DNA from: Planococcus kocurii
GTDB taxonomy: Bacteria > Bacillota > Bacilli > Bacillales_A > Planococcaceae
Direction: 5' to 3'
NCBI RefSeq assembly: GCF_001465835.2
Contig: NZ_CP013661.2
Span: 682,001-746,000, forward strand
DNA: 64,000 nucleotides
Shown in pieces: positions 26,370-34,068 of the stretch. The translations under genes were made by a program, and so were the position numbers. Under the pieces are notes generated by a model, which was not told where the DNA came from, ran no database searches, and saw only the letters and a list, made by a program, of their open reading frames with translations. Every line of letters begins with the position of its first letter. The first letter of the stretch is position 1.

Positions 26370-27620
26370 TCAAGCCACCACATTTCGTTCATTGCTAAAT
26401 TTTTTATATGTTTCATTGTCCATAATGTGCTGAAGCTTATCGGCCACTTGCTCTACATCGCTAAAAGATGTGTAAAAAGCAACAGGCGCTAATCGAATGA
26501 TATTGGGTGCACGGAAATCAGGAACGATTTTTGCTTCTTTCAGTGCTTTGCAAATTCTCGCTGCCTCAGGATGAGCAAAAGCGATGTGACCGCCTCTAGC
26601 TTCGTCTTGTACGGGTGTAACGTCAGTCAGTTCAGGAACTTGTTGTCCTACAAGCTGTCTCAACAAACGAGTCAGCTGCAGTGATTTTTGGCGAATTGCT
26701 CCAATTCCCGCTTCTTCAAATAACTCGAGACTGCCAAGCAACGGTGCCATACTGAAAATATGCGGTGTCCCAATTTGGTAAGCACCCGCTCCTTGTGCTT
26801 TCGTAAATTCATGGTCCATATCGAATTGACGAGCTTTATCAGAACCAAACCATCCAGCATTCCCAGGCAGCAATTGATGGTGGCGTTCGTGTATATACAG
26901 CCCCCCTGTTCCACCTGGTCCTGAATTCATGTATTTATAATGACACCAAATAGCAAAATCCACTCCATCGTCATGCAAGTGATGCGGCATGGCACCGATT
27001 GAATGCGCTAAGTCAAAGCCGACCAAAATACCTTTTTCATGTGCCGCTTTTGCAATATCGCGCATTGGCAATAGCTGACCACTGCGGTAAAGCACAGAAG
27101 GTAACAGCACAACAGCAACATCGTCAGTTAATTGTTCAATAATGTCGGTTAGCTCAAGTGTGTAGCCATCTTTACTACCAACTTTTCTCATAGCTTTTGC
27201 CGGATCCAATCCTCGCAAACGAAGATGGCTTTCTACAGCATAAATATCTGAAGGAAAGTTCAAGTCATCGACAACAATTGCAAAACGTTCAGCAGTCGGT
27301 TGAAACAACGTTGACAGCATTTGATGAATATTCGACGTAATCGATCCTGTTACCATCACTTCATTGCCTTGTGCGCCGACTAATGGGGCAATGCGTTTAC
27401 TCATTTCCTCAGCTAAGGTAAACCACGGATGGTTACCTTCTGTCCACCCATCAATTCCAAATGTTTTCCAGCTATCCATCAGCGTCTGTAATTTTGCTTC
27501 AGACCGTTTAGACATCAACCCAAGAGAATTGCCGTCCATATAAACCATCCCTTTTTCAACAAAAAACTCCTGTTTAAAATCCGCTAACAAATCTTCGCGA
27601 TCCAACTCTTTGCTCGTCAT
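26370..27620 (-). CDS. kynU: Kynureninase
   Basis: 416-aa PLP enzyme cleaving kynurenine (or 3-hydroxykynurenine) to anthranilate and alanine. GNSLGLMSKRSE, VTGSITSNIHQML, GFDLAHSIGAMPHHLHDDGVDFAIWCHYKYMNSGPGG segments are characteristic; the Lys in HYKYMNSG is the PLP Schiff-base residue. RBS AGAGGAGGACG precedes ATG 27620. Only 21 nt separate it from the stop of the decayed chrA, so its promoter lies inside or beyond that pseudogene. Confidence 0.94.
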   Translation of the reverse strand: MTSKELDREDLLADFKQEFFVEKGMVYMDGNSLGLMSKRSEAKLQTLMDSWKTFGIDGWTEGNHPWFTLAEEMSKRIAPLVGAQGNEVMVTGSITSNIHQMLSTLFQPTAERFAIVVDDLNFPSDIYAVESHLRLRGLDPAKAMRKVGSKDGYTLELTDIIEQLTDDVAVVLLPSVLYRSGQLLPMRDIAKAAHEKGILVGFDLAHSIGAMPHHLHDDGVDFAIWCHYKYMNSGPGGTGGLYIHERHHQLLPGNAGWFGSDKARQFDMDHEFTKAQGAGAYQIGTPHIFSMAPLLGSLELFEEAGIGAIRQKSLQLTRLLRQLVGQQVPELTDVTPVQDEARGGHIAFAHPEAARICKALKEAKIVPDFRAPNIIRLAPVAFYTSFSDVEQVADKLQHIMDNETYKKFSNERNVVA

Positions 27621-27641
27621 TATTTCGTCCTCCTCTAAACT

Positions 27642-28698
27642 TTATATTGCATAAGCAATTGCACCTAGAATTGTTGTTACCAGTACGACAATCCAAGGAG
27701 TCAGTTTAAAATAGACTAACATTGTAAAGGCTATTACTGCAATTGCAAAATCAACAGGATCACGAATCTCTGAAATGTTGCAATCACCAATAGGAAAGAT
27801 GGCAAAAACATAGCAATGACCCCAACAATCACTCCCGATACACCGTTCATCAATTGACCGAGATAACCAGTCAACGTAAAAAGTGGACCTGGAACTGCTT
27901 GAGCCATCCCATAACCAGACATAAACGCATCTGCTGTCATCCAACCGGGTACACCCTCGCGCTCAAGCATGGATAGCACAACGTGTCCTCCACCGAACCC
28001 GATCGATCCGACTCGGTAAAAGATATCAAAAATAGCGAAAGAAGTAGATTCGATTAAGGGACGAACTAATGGCAAGCCATTTAACAAAGTAACGAAAATA
28101 ATCCATGCGGCAAGCCCTGTTTTTTTACCAAAACTTAATACGAGATTTACCGGCTTAGGTGCTTCTTCTTTGTGATAAATGCGTAGCCACCAATACCGGC
28201 CAGCACGATTACACCAATTTGTTCCCAAGTTTGAGGAATTAACAGGATAATAATCGCTGCACCAACTGCAATTGCAATTCGTTGCCGGTCAGGTTCTAAA
28301 CTCTTTCCCATTCCTAGTAAAGCATGCGCTACAACGGCAACAGCCCCAATTTTCAAACCTTGTATCCAGCCGCTGTCAAAAGAACCGTTCATTATGACAA
28401 GTGCAAATAGCATTAGCAAGATGACCGAAGGCATGGTGAATCCAAATCACGACAAGAATCCACCAAATATTCTTCCACGCGGCATGCCAATGGAAATCCC
28501 CACCTGTGAACGAGCAAGTCCTGAGAGAATTGACAACTCACTACTAAATTTGCATACGCTTTATCGTCGAGCCATTTTCTTTTGTTGACGTATTCATCTC
28601 TGAAATAACCAATATGTGCTGCCAGCCACCAAAAGACGTCAGTCCTAACTTCTTCGATGCTTTTAAGATTTCTGCATAGTTGTTTTTTTCTTTATCAT
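27642..28698 (-). pseudogene. chrA: Chromate transporter ChrA, decayed by multiple frameshifts and a stop
   Basis: Fragments of a two-domain CHR-family transporter follow one another in different frames. The likely start ATG 28698 has AAGGAGAGGG upstream but goes out of frame in the A-rich stretch after five codons. Then come ILKASKKLGLTSFGG, a slip, YFRDEYVNKRKWLDDKAYANLVV, a slip after CQF, GLARSQVGISIGMPRGRIFGGF, a TGA replacing a Trp codon (28447-28449), MPSVILLMLFALVIMNG, and a slip near 28165-28185. Domain two follows (AAWIIFVTLLNGLPLVRP, SIGFGGGHVVLSMLE, GMAQAVPGPLFTL), then a last shift near 27780 with loss of some residues, and DFAIAVIAFTMLVYFKLTPW to the stop. At least five lesions make sequencing error unlikely. 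The intact gene would have exported chromate. Confidence 0.88.
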
Positions 28699-29020
28699 AG
28701 CCCTCTCCTTTAAATAAATTAGTCCTTTTGAGGATAACCGTTTACTTATATGTCTTGATATTAAATTCATGCAACTTTACTGTCTCAAGCATTTCTAGAA
28801 ATTCTTAGTATTGACAACGCTTCAAAAGACCTTGATACTATTAAAAGGTCATCTGTGAATCAAAGTCGCTATTCACTATTTTGGACTGTCTATTCTTTGC
28901 ACGTTACTGCGAGCAATAACTCAAAACATCTATTTTACTACTCATAAATAAAGATAACGAAACGGCCCTCCTCTGAGGGTCGTTTCACTTTGTTTCAGCA
29001 ACTTGGAGGCGGGAAACATT
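28699..29020. other. Gene-free stretch between chrA remnant and CDF gene
   Basis: No supported ORF or RNA gene. AT-rich; it contains one terminator-like hairpin at 28959-28986 with near-perfect 12-bp arms (GAAACGGCCCTC / GAGGGTCGTTTC), lying just before the CDF gene. A possible TTGACA at about 28814 has no well-spaced -10 box. Confidence 0.5.
28959..28986. terminator. Terminator-like hairpin ahead of the CDF gene
   Basis: 12-bp arms with one G-T pair and a 4-nt loop; the flanks are only moderately T-rich on either strand, so termination direction is unclear. Confidence 0.5.
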
Positions 29021-29914
29021 ATGGACATGTATACAAACTTACGCAAAGGGGAAAAAGGGGCTTGGATCAGTATTGGTGCTTATGTATTTCTTAGTGCTAT
29101 CAAGCTTTTCTTCGGCTTTTCAGGTTCTTCTGAAGCATTAAAAGCCGATGGTCTTAACAATTTAACTGACATTCTCGCATCTATTGCCGTTTTGGTGGGA
29201 CTACGAATTTCTCAGAAACCGCCCGATGAAAATCATCATTATGGTCATCTGCGCGCTGAAACCATTGCCTCTCTTTTGGCATCTTTCATTATGGCGGCTG
29301 TAGGATTGCAAGTTTTGGCTAACGCTATTCGCTCTATTTTTGAACCTGTTGCCGAAACCCCTTCTCTGTTTACGGCTTGGATTGCTTTGTTTTCCGCAAT
29401 TGTTATGTACGTTGTGTATCGCTATAACTTGAAGCTTAGTCAAGAAATCAAAAGTTCAGCTGTCCGTGCTGCAGCTTACGATAATCGGTCAGATGCTCTC
29501 GTCAGTATTGGCGCAGGTATCGGCATTATGGGTGCTGTTTTTGGCGCACCAATTCTCGATGTTCTTACCGCATTTATTATCGGATTGATCATTATCAAAA
29601 CGGCTCTGGATATTTTCAAGGAATCTGTCATGACGTTAACCGATGGGTTTGATGAAGATGAAGTGGAAACTTTATCTGTTTTAGTTAGAAGAGTTCCCGG
29701 AGTTATTTCATTGCGTGATTTTAAAGGACGCAATCATGGCAATGTCATGTTTATCGATTTGACTGTCAGTGTTGCACCCAAACTTAATGTAATAGAAAGT
29801 CACTGGATCACTGAAGAAATCGAAAGAAAAATTCAGAAAGTAAAACCTCATTGCGTCATTCTTGTTCACATTGAACCAGATTTTTCGTCTCCTATTAGTC
29901 GTCAGGACGAATAA
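29021..29914 (+). CDS. Cation diffusion facilitator (CDF) metal exporter, MneS/YeaB-like
   Basis: 297-aa metal/H+ antiporter with about six transmembrane segments (about 20-200) and a C-terminal cytoplasmic domain (about 205-290). Metal-site motifs of the CDF family are visible as ADGLNNLTD in helix 2 and AYDNRSDALVS in helix 5; the N-x3-D and D-x3-D pattern fits Mn-type rather than Zn-type (H-x3-D) members. ENHHYGHLRAETI is also typical. ATG 29021 follows TTGGAGG by about 11 nt; the upstream TTG is part of the ribosome site. The overall look resembles B. subtilis manganese exporter MneS, so Mn2+ export is likely but not proven. Confidence 0.85.
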   Translation: MDMYTNLRKGEKGAWISIGAYVFLSAIKLFFGFSGSSEALKADGLNNLTDILASIAVLVGLRISQKPPDENHHYGHLRAETIASLLASFIMAAVGLQVLANAIRSIFEPVAETPSLFTAWIALFSAIVMYVVYRYNLKLSQEIKSSAVRAAAYDNRSDALVSIGAGIGIMGAVFGAPILDVLTAFIIGLIIIKTALDIFKESVMTLTDGFDEDEVETLSVLVRRVPGVISLRDFKGRNHGNVMFIDLTVSVAPKLNVIESHWITEEIERKIQKVKPHCVILVHIEPDFSSPISRQDE

Positions 29915-30030
29915 AACGAACAAAAGAATATTCATTTCACTGTGCTTGTACGGCATTCTGCATTCCACACCGATGAAAGGAACTCCAAGTGGCAAGACCA
30001 TTTAGGCTTATATAATGCTTTCTGTAATCG

Positions 30031-30066
30031 AAAAAGTCCACGGCTTTAAAGAGCCGCGGACTTTTT
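30031..30066. terminator. Terminator between the CDF and MscS genes
   Basis: Arms AAAAAGTCCACGGCT / AGCCGCGGACTTTTT, T tract on the plus strand and As on the left arm; serves both convergent genes. Confidence 0.88.
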
Positions 30067-30069
30067 TGA

Positions 30070-31119
30070 TTATTCGTCTAGTGCTTGCGCCATTTTTACA
30101 TCGTTGTGAACAAAATCTTCTGCAATGGCATGACGAATTCGACTTTCAAGCCTTTCTTTCATTTCAACATCGGCAACTTGTACTTCTACTTGAAAATCCA
30201 ATGCTGAATTCCGAAAGTTAATAAATCGGACATCTGGTTCTTTTTCTGGTATTCCTTTCATCAAGTTGATTGTCTTTAGAGCTGCATCTTTGAGAAGTTG
30301 TTCGATTTTTTTCGTATCACTGCCATACTCCACACTTACTACTACCCTGGCATACAATTGTGCGCTCGAACGATTTTTAACAATTTGCTCGATAAAATAT
30401 TGATTCGGAACGACGAGAGTGCCTTCTTTCAAGGTTTCTATAACAGTTGACCTCAATTTAATTTTAGTAATACGTCCGATTTTCCCGTCGATTTCCACCA
30501 TTTCTCCAACTTCCATCGGACGCTCAAACAAAATGATGATGCCTGAGACAAAATTAGCGGCGATGTTACGAACGCCAAAACCTATACCAATTCCAAGAAC
30601 ACTAAATACAAATCCGAGCGCTGTTAAGTCAAGTCCGACAGTAGTAAAACTGATTGCCAATGCTAAAAACATCACGACATAATAAAGCAGTCGGTTGATT
30701 GTGTAGCCCATTCCCATATCTATATTAAATTGTTCGTAGACAAATGGCATGACGTAGCGATTTAAAGCTTTAGTGACGCGACTGGCAAATGTCACAATGA
30801 GGACAGCTACAATGATTAGTAATACGGAGATCTCAACGCCTTCAGTTTCATAAAAAGCTGAAGTCAGCCATTGTTCTTTCGAGAAGTAAAAAAGAAAGAA
30901 CAGGATGCCGCCGTAAAGAAGCAACCAATTTAAGACATCTTCAATTACCGGATAAACCCGTCTTTTGAAATCTGTTGAAGCTATAACCTTTCTCAGCAGG
31001 AATAATATCAAAAATTTCACGATAAGGATTAAAGCCACATACACGAAGAACATGAAAAACTCTACTAAAGACAAATCCTTTAAAAAAATAATGCCTTCAA
31101 ACAGCTCATTGTTTTTCAT
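30070..31119 (-). CDS. MscS-family mechanosensitive ion channel
   Basis: 349-aa small-conductance mechanosensitive channel that would release solutes on hypo-osmotic shock. Four hydrophobic segments precede the pore helix LGFVFSVLGIGIGFGVRNIAANFVSGI (about residue 170), followed by the beta domain FERPMEVGEMVEIDGKIGRI and a C-terminal alpha/beta domain. Ends AQALDE. RBS GGAGAGGGG precedes ATG 31119. Next upstream gene is the DUF2254 protein, same strand, 42 nt away, so an envelope-stress operon is possible. Confidence 0.88.
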   Translation of the reverse strand: MKNNELFEGIIFLKDLSLVEFFMFFVYVALILIVKFLILFLLRKVIASTDFKRRVYPVIEDVLNWLLLYGGILFFLFYFSKEQWLTSAFYETEGVEISVLLIIVAVLIVTFASRVTKALNRYVMPFVYEQFNIDMGMGYTINRLLYYVVMFLALAISFTTVGLDLTALGFVFSVLGIGIGFGVRNIAANFVSGIIILFERPMEVGEMVEIDGKIGRITKIKLRSTVIETLKEGTLVVPNQYFIEQIVKNRSSAQLYARVVVSVEYGSDTKKIEQLLKDAALKTINLMKGIPEKEPDVRFINFRNSALDFQVEVQVADVEMKERLESRIRHAIAEDFVHNDVKMAQALDE

Positions 31120-31161
31120 AACCCCTCTCCTTTACTGCTTGATAGATTTCTAACACTGTCC

Positions 31162-32451
31162 TCAGTTTTTTTCCGTCAAAACCAGATGATACGAATGCTG
31201 ATCCGTAGCTATGGCTAGCTCGTCCACTTTTTCTTGAAGAACTTCTTGATCAAAGGTTTTCAATGCCCCGATATCCACACCTTCTAAAACGTAAGCATGA
31301 ATTTCCCACAACTCCACATAATGCCGGTTATCTCCCATTTCAGCAGCCACTTTCAAAGACTCAAGAATAGAAATTAAAACTGAAATGTCTTCCTTGCCGT
31401 AATGCGATAATTGATAGAAAGTTTTATACAACGCTTTTTTATATGCAGGAAAGCGGTATAAAACATGCTCTTCAGCTAGTAAGAAAGGACCCTTTTTTAA
31501 TCGGCCTAATTGGCCAAGTAAACGTCCGAGCCGGATAATAATATTGTTCGCTGTATTTGGATCATTGATGCCGGGCGATATGGCACGAAGCGCCACTTCT
31601 ACTAATTTTTGAATGGCAAAATCAAGATCCTGTTCTGTCGTTCTAGAAGTACCGAGTGAATAGAAGTTATTAATAGACTGTTTAGCGTGATTCACTCCAT
31701 AAACATGAAAAATCGGCTTGCCCTCATAGACGTAATCGCCTGGATTCACAAGAATTTCAACTTTTAGTTTTTGCTCTTGTGCATAATTTCCGAGCTTTTC
31801 GAAAGACATATACTGAATGTATCCTTCTTTTTCAGCTTGATGCGTCTCTTTGATACCAATTGGGCTCCACGTTATTTCTTCACCTTTTTCATTTTCTTGT
31901 AACTTTTCAAATTTGGAGATGGCATCTTCTGTATCCTTAATTAATTGATTGATTAGTTGTCCTACTTGTACATTTGTTGCAATATAATGGATGAAATAGG
32001 CAAATGTAGAAAGACAGAAAAAAGCGATAATAATACCGATAAAAGTTGAGATGACATCAGTTTCGTAGAGATCTTCTCTCATAAATAATAATGATAAAGT
32101 ATTGTAAATAAAGCCACTCAGAAAAATCCCTAAAACTCGCCAAACAATTTTATCATGAATAAAGTTCCTTAATGTTCTTGGCGAAAATTGAGATGAGTAC
32201 ATCGTTAGTACGACGAGAATTGTTGAAAAAGTAAAAGTCGTCATCGTTAGGAGAGCGCCTGATAAACTTCCCATAATCGTCTTAGCTAAGTCAACATTCG
32301 TTAAAAGAATTGCTGGAACATATGGCTTTAGTTCGTCAATATACAATAAGTCAACATAATAGAAAAAGATGGACAGAAAAATTGAAATTACAATGTAAAA
32401 TGCAGGAGTAATCCACAGTTTTTCTTTTAGCCAAAAAGACAATGCCTTCAT
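31162..32451 (-). CDS. DUF2254 membrane protein
   Basis: 429 aa. Four transmembrane segments in the N-terminal 170 residues (with GSLSGALLTMTTFTFSTILVVLTMYSSQFSPRTL, the DUF2254 hallmark) and a soluble C-terminal part containing GINDPNTANNIIIRLGRLL, another conserved block. I use ATG 32451 (MKALSFW), seven nt after AAAGGAG; an in-frame ATG at 32517 extends it by 22 charged residues without a ribosome site. Function unknown; next to an MscS channel gene. Confidence 0.82.
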   Translation of the reverse strand: MKALSFWLKEKLWITPAFYIVISIFLSIFFYYVDLLYIDELKPYVPAILLTNVDLAKTIMGSLSGALLTMTTFTFSTILVVLTMYSSQFSPRTLRNFIHDKIVWRVLGIFLSGFIYNTLSLLFMREDLYETDVISTFIGIIIAFFCLSTFAYFIHYIATNVQVGQLINQLIKDTEDAISKFEKLQENEKGEEITWSPIGIKETHQAEKEGYIQYMSFEKLGNYAQEQKLKVEILVNPGDYVYEGKPIFHVYGVNHAKQSINNFYSLGTSRTTEQDLDFAIQKLVEVALRAISPGINDPNTANNIIIRLGRLLGQLGRLKKGPFLLAEEHVLYRFPAYKKALYKTFYQLSHYGKEDISVLISILESLKVAAEMGDNRHYVELWEIHAYVLEGVDIGALKTFDQEVLQEKVDELAIATDQHSYHLVLTEKN

Positions 32452-32530
32452 CGTCATGCTCCTTTCTTGTGGGTATCTATCCTCTTTCTTTTCCCTTGAT
32501 GGCTTTTTGACAAACAAAAAAGGCTAGATG

Positions 32531-32583
32531 AGGTAGTGCACCCAAAAGTTAGAGTTGAACTCTAACTTTTGGGTGCACTACCT
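32531..32583. repeat. 53-bp perfect palindrome resembling two abutted IS3/IS150-type ends
   Basis: 26-bp perfect arms around one central base. The arm core GTGCACCCAAAAGTTAGAG resembles terminal inverted repeats of IS150-group elements (recollection, not searched). It lies between the 5' end of the DUF2254 gene and the 3' end of the phosphotransferase gene. No transposase and no clear target duplication are visible. It could also act as a terminator-like structure. Confidence 0.7.
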
Positions 32584-32663
32584 GTTGATCAGCCCTTCTT
32601 CTAGCGCAGCCGAAGAAAATCCATCTGTTGGCATGCGCACAAATAACATAAAACTAAAGAAAA

Positions 32664-33731
32664 TTATTTTTCCAAAGCAGTCGACAATGCATGCTTCATT
32701 AGACTCGCTACATATTGATCGAAATGTGCGAATCTCGGATCTTGTGTCTGTCCTTTTTTGTAACGATAATAAATTTGTTGAATAATCACAGCCAATTTGA
32801 AATAAGCAAATGTTAAATAAAAATTCATATCGGATACGTCTCTTCCACTTTTTTCACCATAGCTTTTTATAAACTCCTGACGACTGTAAAAGCCTTCTAG
32901 CACAGTAACGGGTGCTCTACCGAGTCCTTTTTTTAATAAGTCAGGATCTCCCTCTTGAATCCAATAACTCATAGCCGCTCCAAGATCTGCTAATGGATCT
33001 CCGACTGTCGTCATTTCCCAGTCAAACAGACCCGTTATTTCTGAGAAATCTTCCGAAAATAAAGCATTGTTCAATTTAAAATCATAGTGAATAATCGTGG
33101 GTTCTTGAGATACTGGCATGTTTGTGAGCATCCATTCAGTTAATCTTCCTACACCTTCAATATCGTCTGTTTGTGCACGCTCATAACGTCCAATCCAGCC
33201 GTCAACTTGACGCTGCATAAAGCCTTCCGGTTTTGCCATTCCAGCCAAAGCAGTTTGCTTGTAATCTAACGAATGAAGCTCGACCAATAAATCGACCATT
33301 TTCTCTGAAATTTTTTGTCCCAACTCTCTGGTCGGTCTACTATTTTCTGGGAAATCACTATCTAATACATGACCATGGCGCCTCTCCATCACAAAAAAGG
33401 GACTGCCAACAATTGATAAATCATTTGAAAAAACAAAAGGCTTTGGTGCTGTTTTAAAGACTGGATGTAAAGCAGATAGAATGTTATATTCGCGTTCCAT
33501 ATCATGCGCTTTAGGTGCTACAGGTCCGAGCGGCGGCCTTCTTAATACAGCTTGCCAGTTTCCGATTTGCAAGGCATACGTTAAATTGGAATGACCCGTA
33601 CCAAACTGCTGAACTTCAAGTTTTCCTGTTGGCAGATTTTCAATTTTCTCTTGGAGAAATCGCTCAAGCGTCTCTATATCAAGTTCTTCGCCTACTCTTA
33701 CTGGAATAATCACATTTTGTCGCTCTCTCAT
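32664..33731 (-). CDS. APH-like phosphotransferase (ACAD10/11 N-domain type)
   Basis: 355-aa kinase-fold protein related to aminoglycoside phosphotransferases and to the kinase-like part of ACAD10/11. Present are FGTGHSNLTYAL (nucleotide loop), the catalytic loop HYDFKLNNALF (H-x-D-x4-N) and the metal motif ITGLFDWEMTTVGDPLADL. These members act on hydroxyacyl or other metabolites rather than on drugs in known cases; substrate unknown here. ATG 33731 after GAGGTGGAG is preferred over an in-frame codon at 33761. Confidence 0.82.
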   Translation of the reverse strand: MRERQNVIIPVRVGEELDIETLERFLQEKIENLPTGKLEVQQFGTGHSNLTYALQIGNWQAVLRRPPLGPVAPKAHDMEREYNILSALHPVFKTAPKPFVFSNDLSIVGSPFFVMERRHGHVLDSDFPENSRPTRELGQKISEKMVDLLVELHSLDYKQTALAGMAKPEGFMQRQVDGWIGRYERAQTDDIEGVGRLTEWMLTNMPVSQEPTIIHYDFKLNNALFSEDFSEITGLFDWEMTTVGDPLADLGAAMSYWIQEGDPDLLKKGLGRAPVTVLEGFYSRQEFIKSYGEKSGRDVSDMNFYLTFAYFKLAVIIQQIYYRYKKGQTQDPRFAHFDQYVASLMKHALSTALEK

Positions 33732-33851
33732 TTCTCCACCTCTTCTAAATTTAATCACCACAAGAATTCGGAATAGTCACTTAATGGTAGCGTGGTCATT
33801 TCGTTTATGCAAGTTACAGTAAAATATTTCCCAATAATCTAAAAAATGTTC

Positions 33852-33880
33852 TTGACCAAAAACAGAATATCCTATATCGT
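33852..33880 (+). promoter_or_regulatory. Probable sigma-A promoter of the rsgA leader transcript
   Basis: TTGACC (33852-33857), 17-nt spacer, TATCGT (33875-33880). An alternative -10, TATATC, would have a 15-nt spacer. Confidence 0.45.
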
Positions 33881-33911
33881 TAATCTAACTTGAAGAAAGA
33901 GGTGAAGCATT

Positions 33912-33974
33912 ATGGCTATTTTATTGTTGAATACGCAATTCCAGTCTATAGTGTCTCCCTCTGTGTATCGCTGA
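33912..33974 (+). CDS. 20-codon leader peptide upstream of rsgA
   Basis: ATG 33912 with AGAGGTG nine nt upstream encodes MAILLLNTQF...VSPSVYR, stop TGA 33972-33974. The stop codon lies in the loop of a hairpin (GTATCG/CGATAC, 33965-33980). Codons 8-16 (33934-33958) are complementary to 33999-34021, which is also the 5' arm of the terminator at 34004-34043, so translation of this ORF should decide whether the terminator forms. No codon bias pointing to one amino acid is evident. Confidence 0.6.
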   Translation: MAILLLNTQFQSIVSPSVYR

Positions 33975-34021
33975 CGATACGCTTCTTCCATTATGTCCGG
34001 AGACCACGACTGCGAATTGCG
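33934..34021 (+). promoter_or_regulatory. Long-range antiterminator pairing in the rsgA leader
   Basis: Segment A (33934-33958, beginning CGCAATTCCAGTC and ending GTGTCTCC) pairs with segment B (33999-34021, GGAGACCACGACTGCGAATTGCG reading in two parts: GGAGACCACG then ACTGCGAATTGCG) over about 20 bp with a small internal loop. B is otherwise the left arm of the terminator. Confidence 0.6.
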
Positions 34022-34043
34022 CGCATCCGTGGTTTTTTATTTT
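34004..34043 (+). terminator. Leader terminator ahead of rsgA
   Basis: Stem CCACG...TGCG / CGCA...CGTGG with a small internal loop, followed by TTTTTTATTTT. It lies between a translated leader ORF and the rsgA ribosome site. Confidence 0.8.
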
Positions 34044-34068
34044 GCATAATTAGGAGGAAATAACATTG

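Noticed and set aside
28394..28588. Plus-strand frame inside the chrA remnant
   Set aside because: The minus strand carries recognisable ChrA fragments; the plus frame exists only because the pseudogene has lost constraint.
28699..29020. Riboswitch (e.g. manganese type) upstream of the CDF exporter
   Set aside because: Only a single GC hairpin is visible; no conserved aptamer sequence recognised.
32514..32600. Intact insertion sequence at the palindrome
   Set aside because: No transposase reading frame lies nearby; only the two end-like arms are present.
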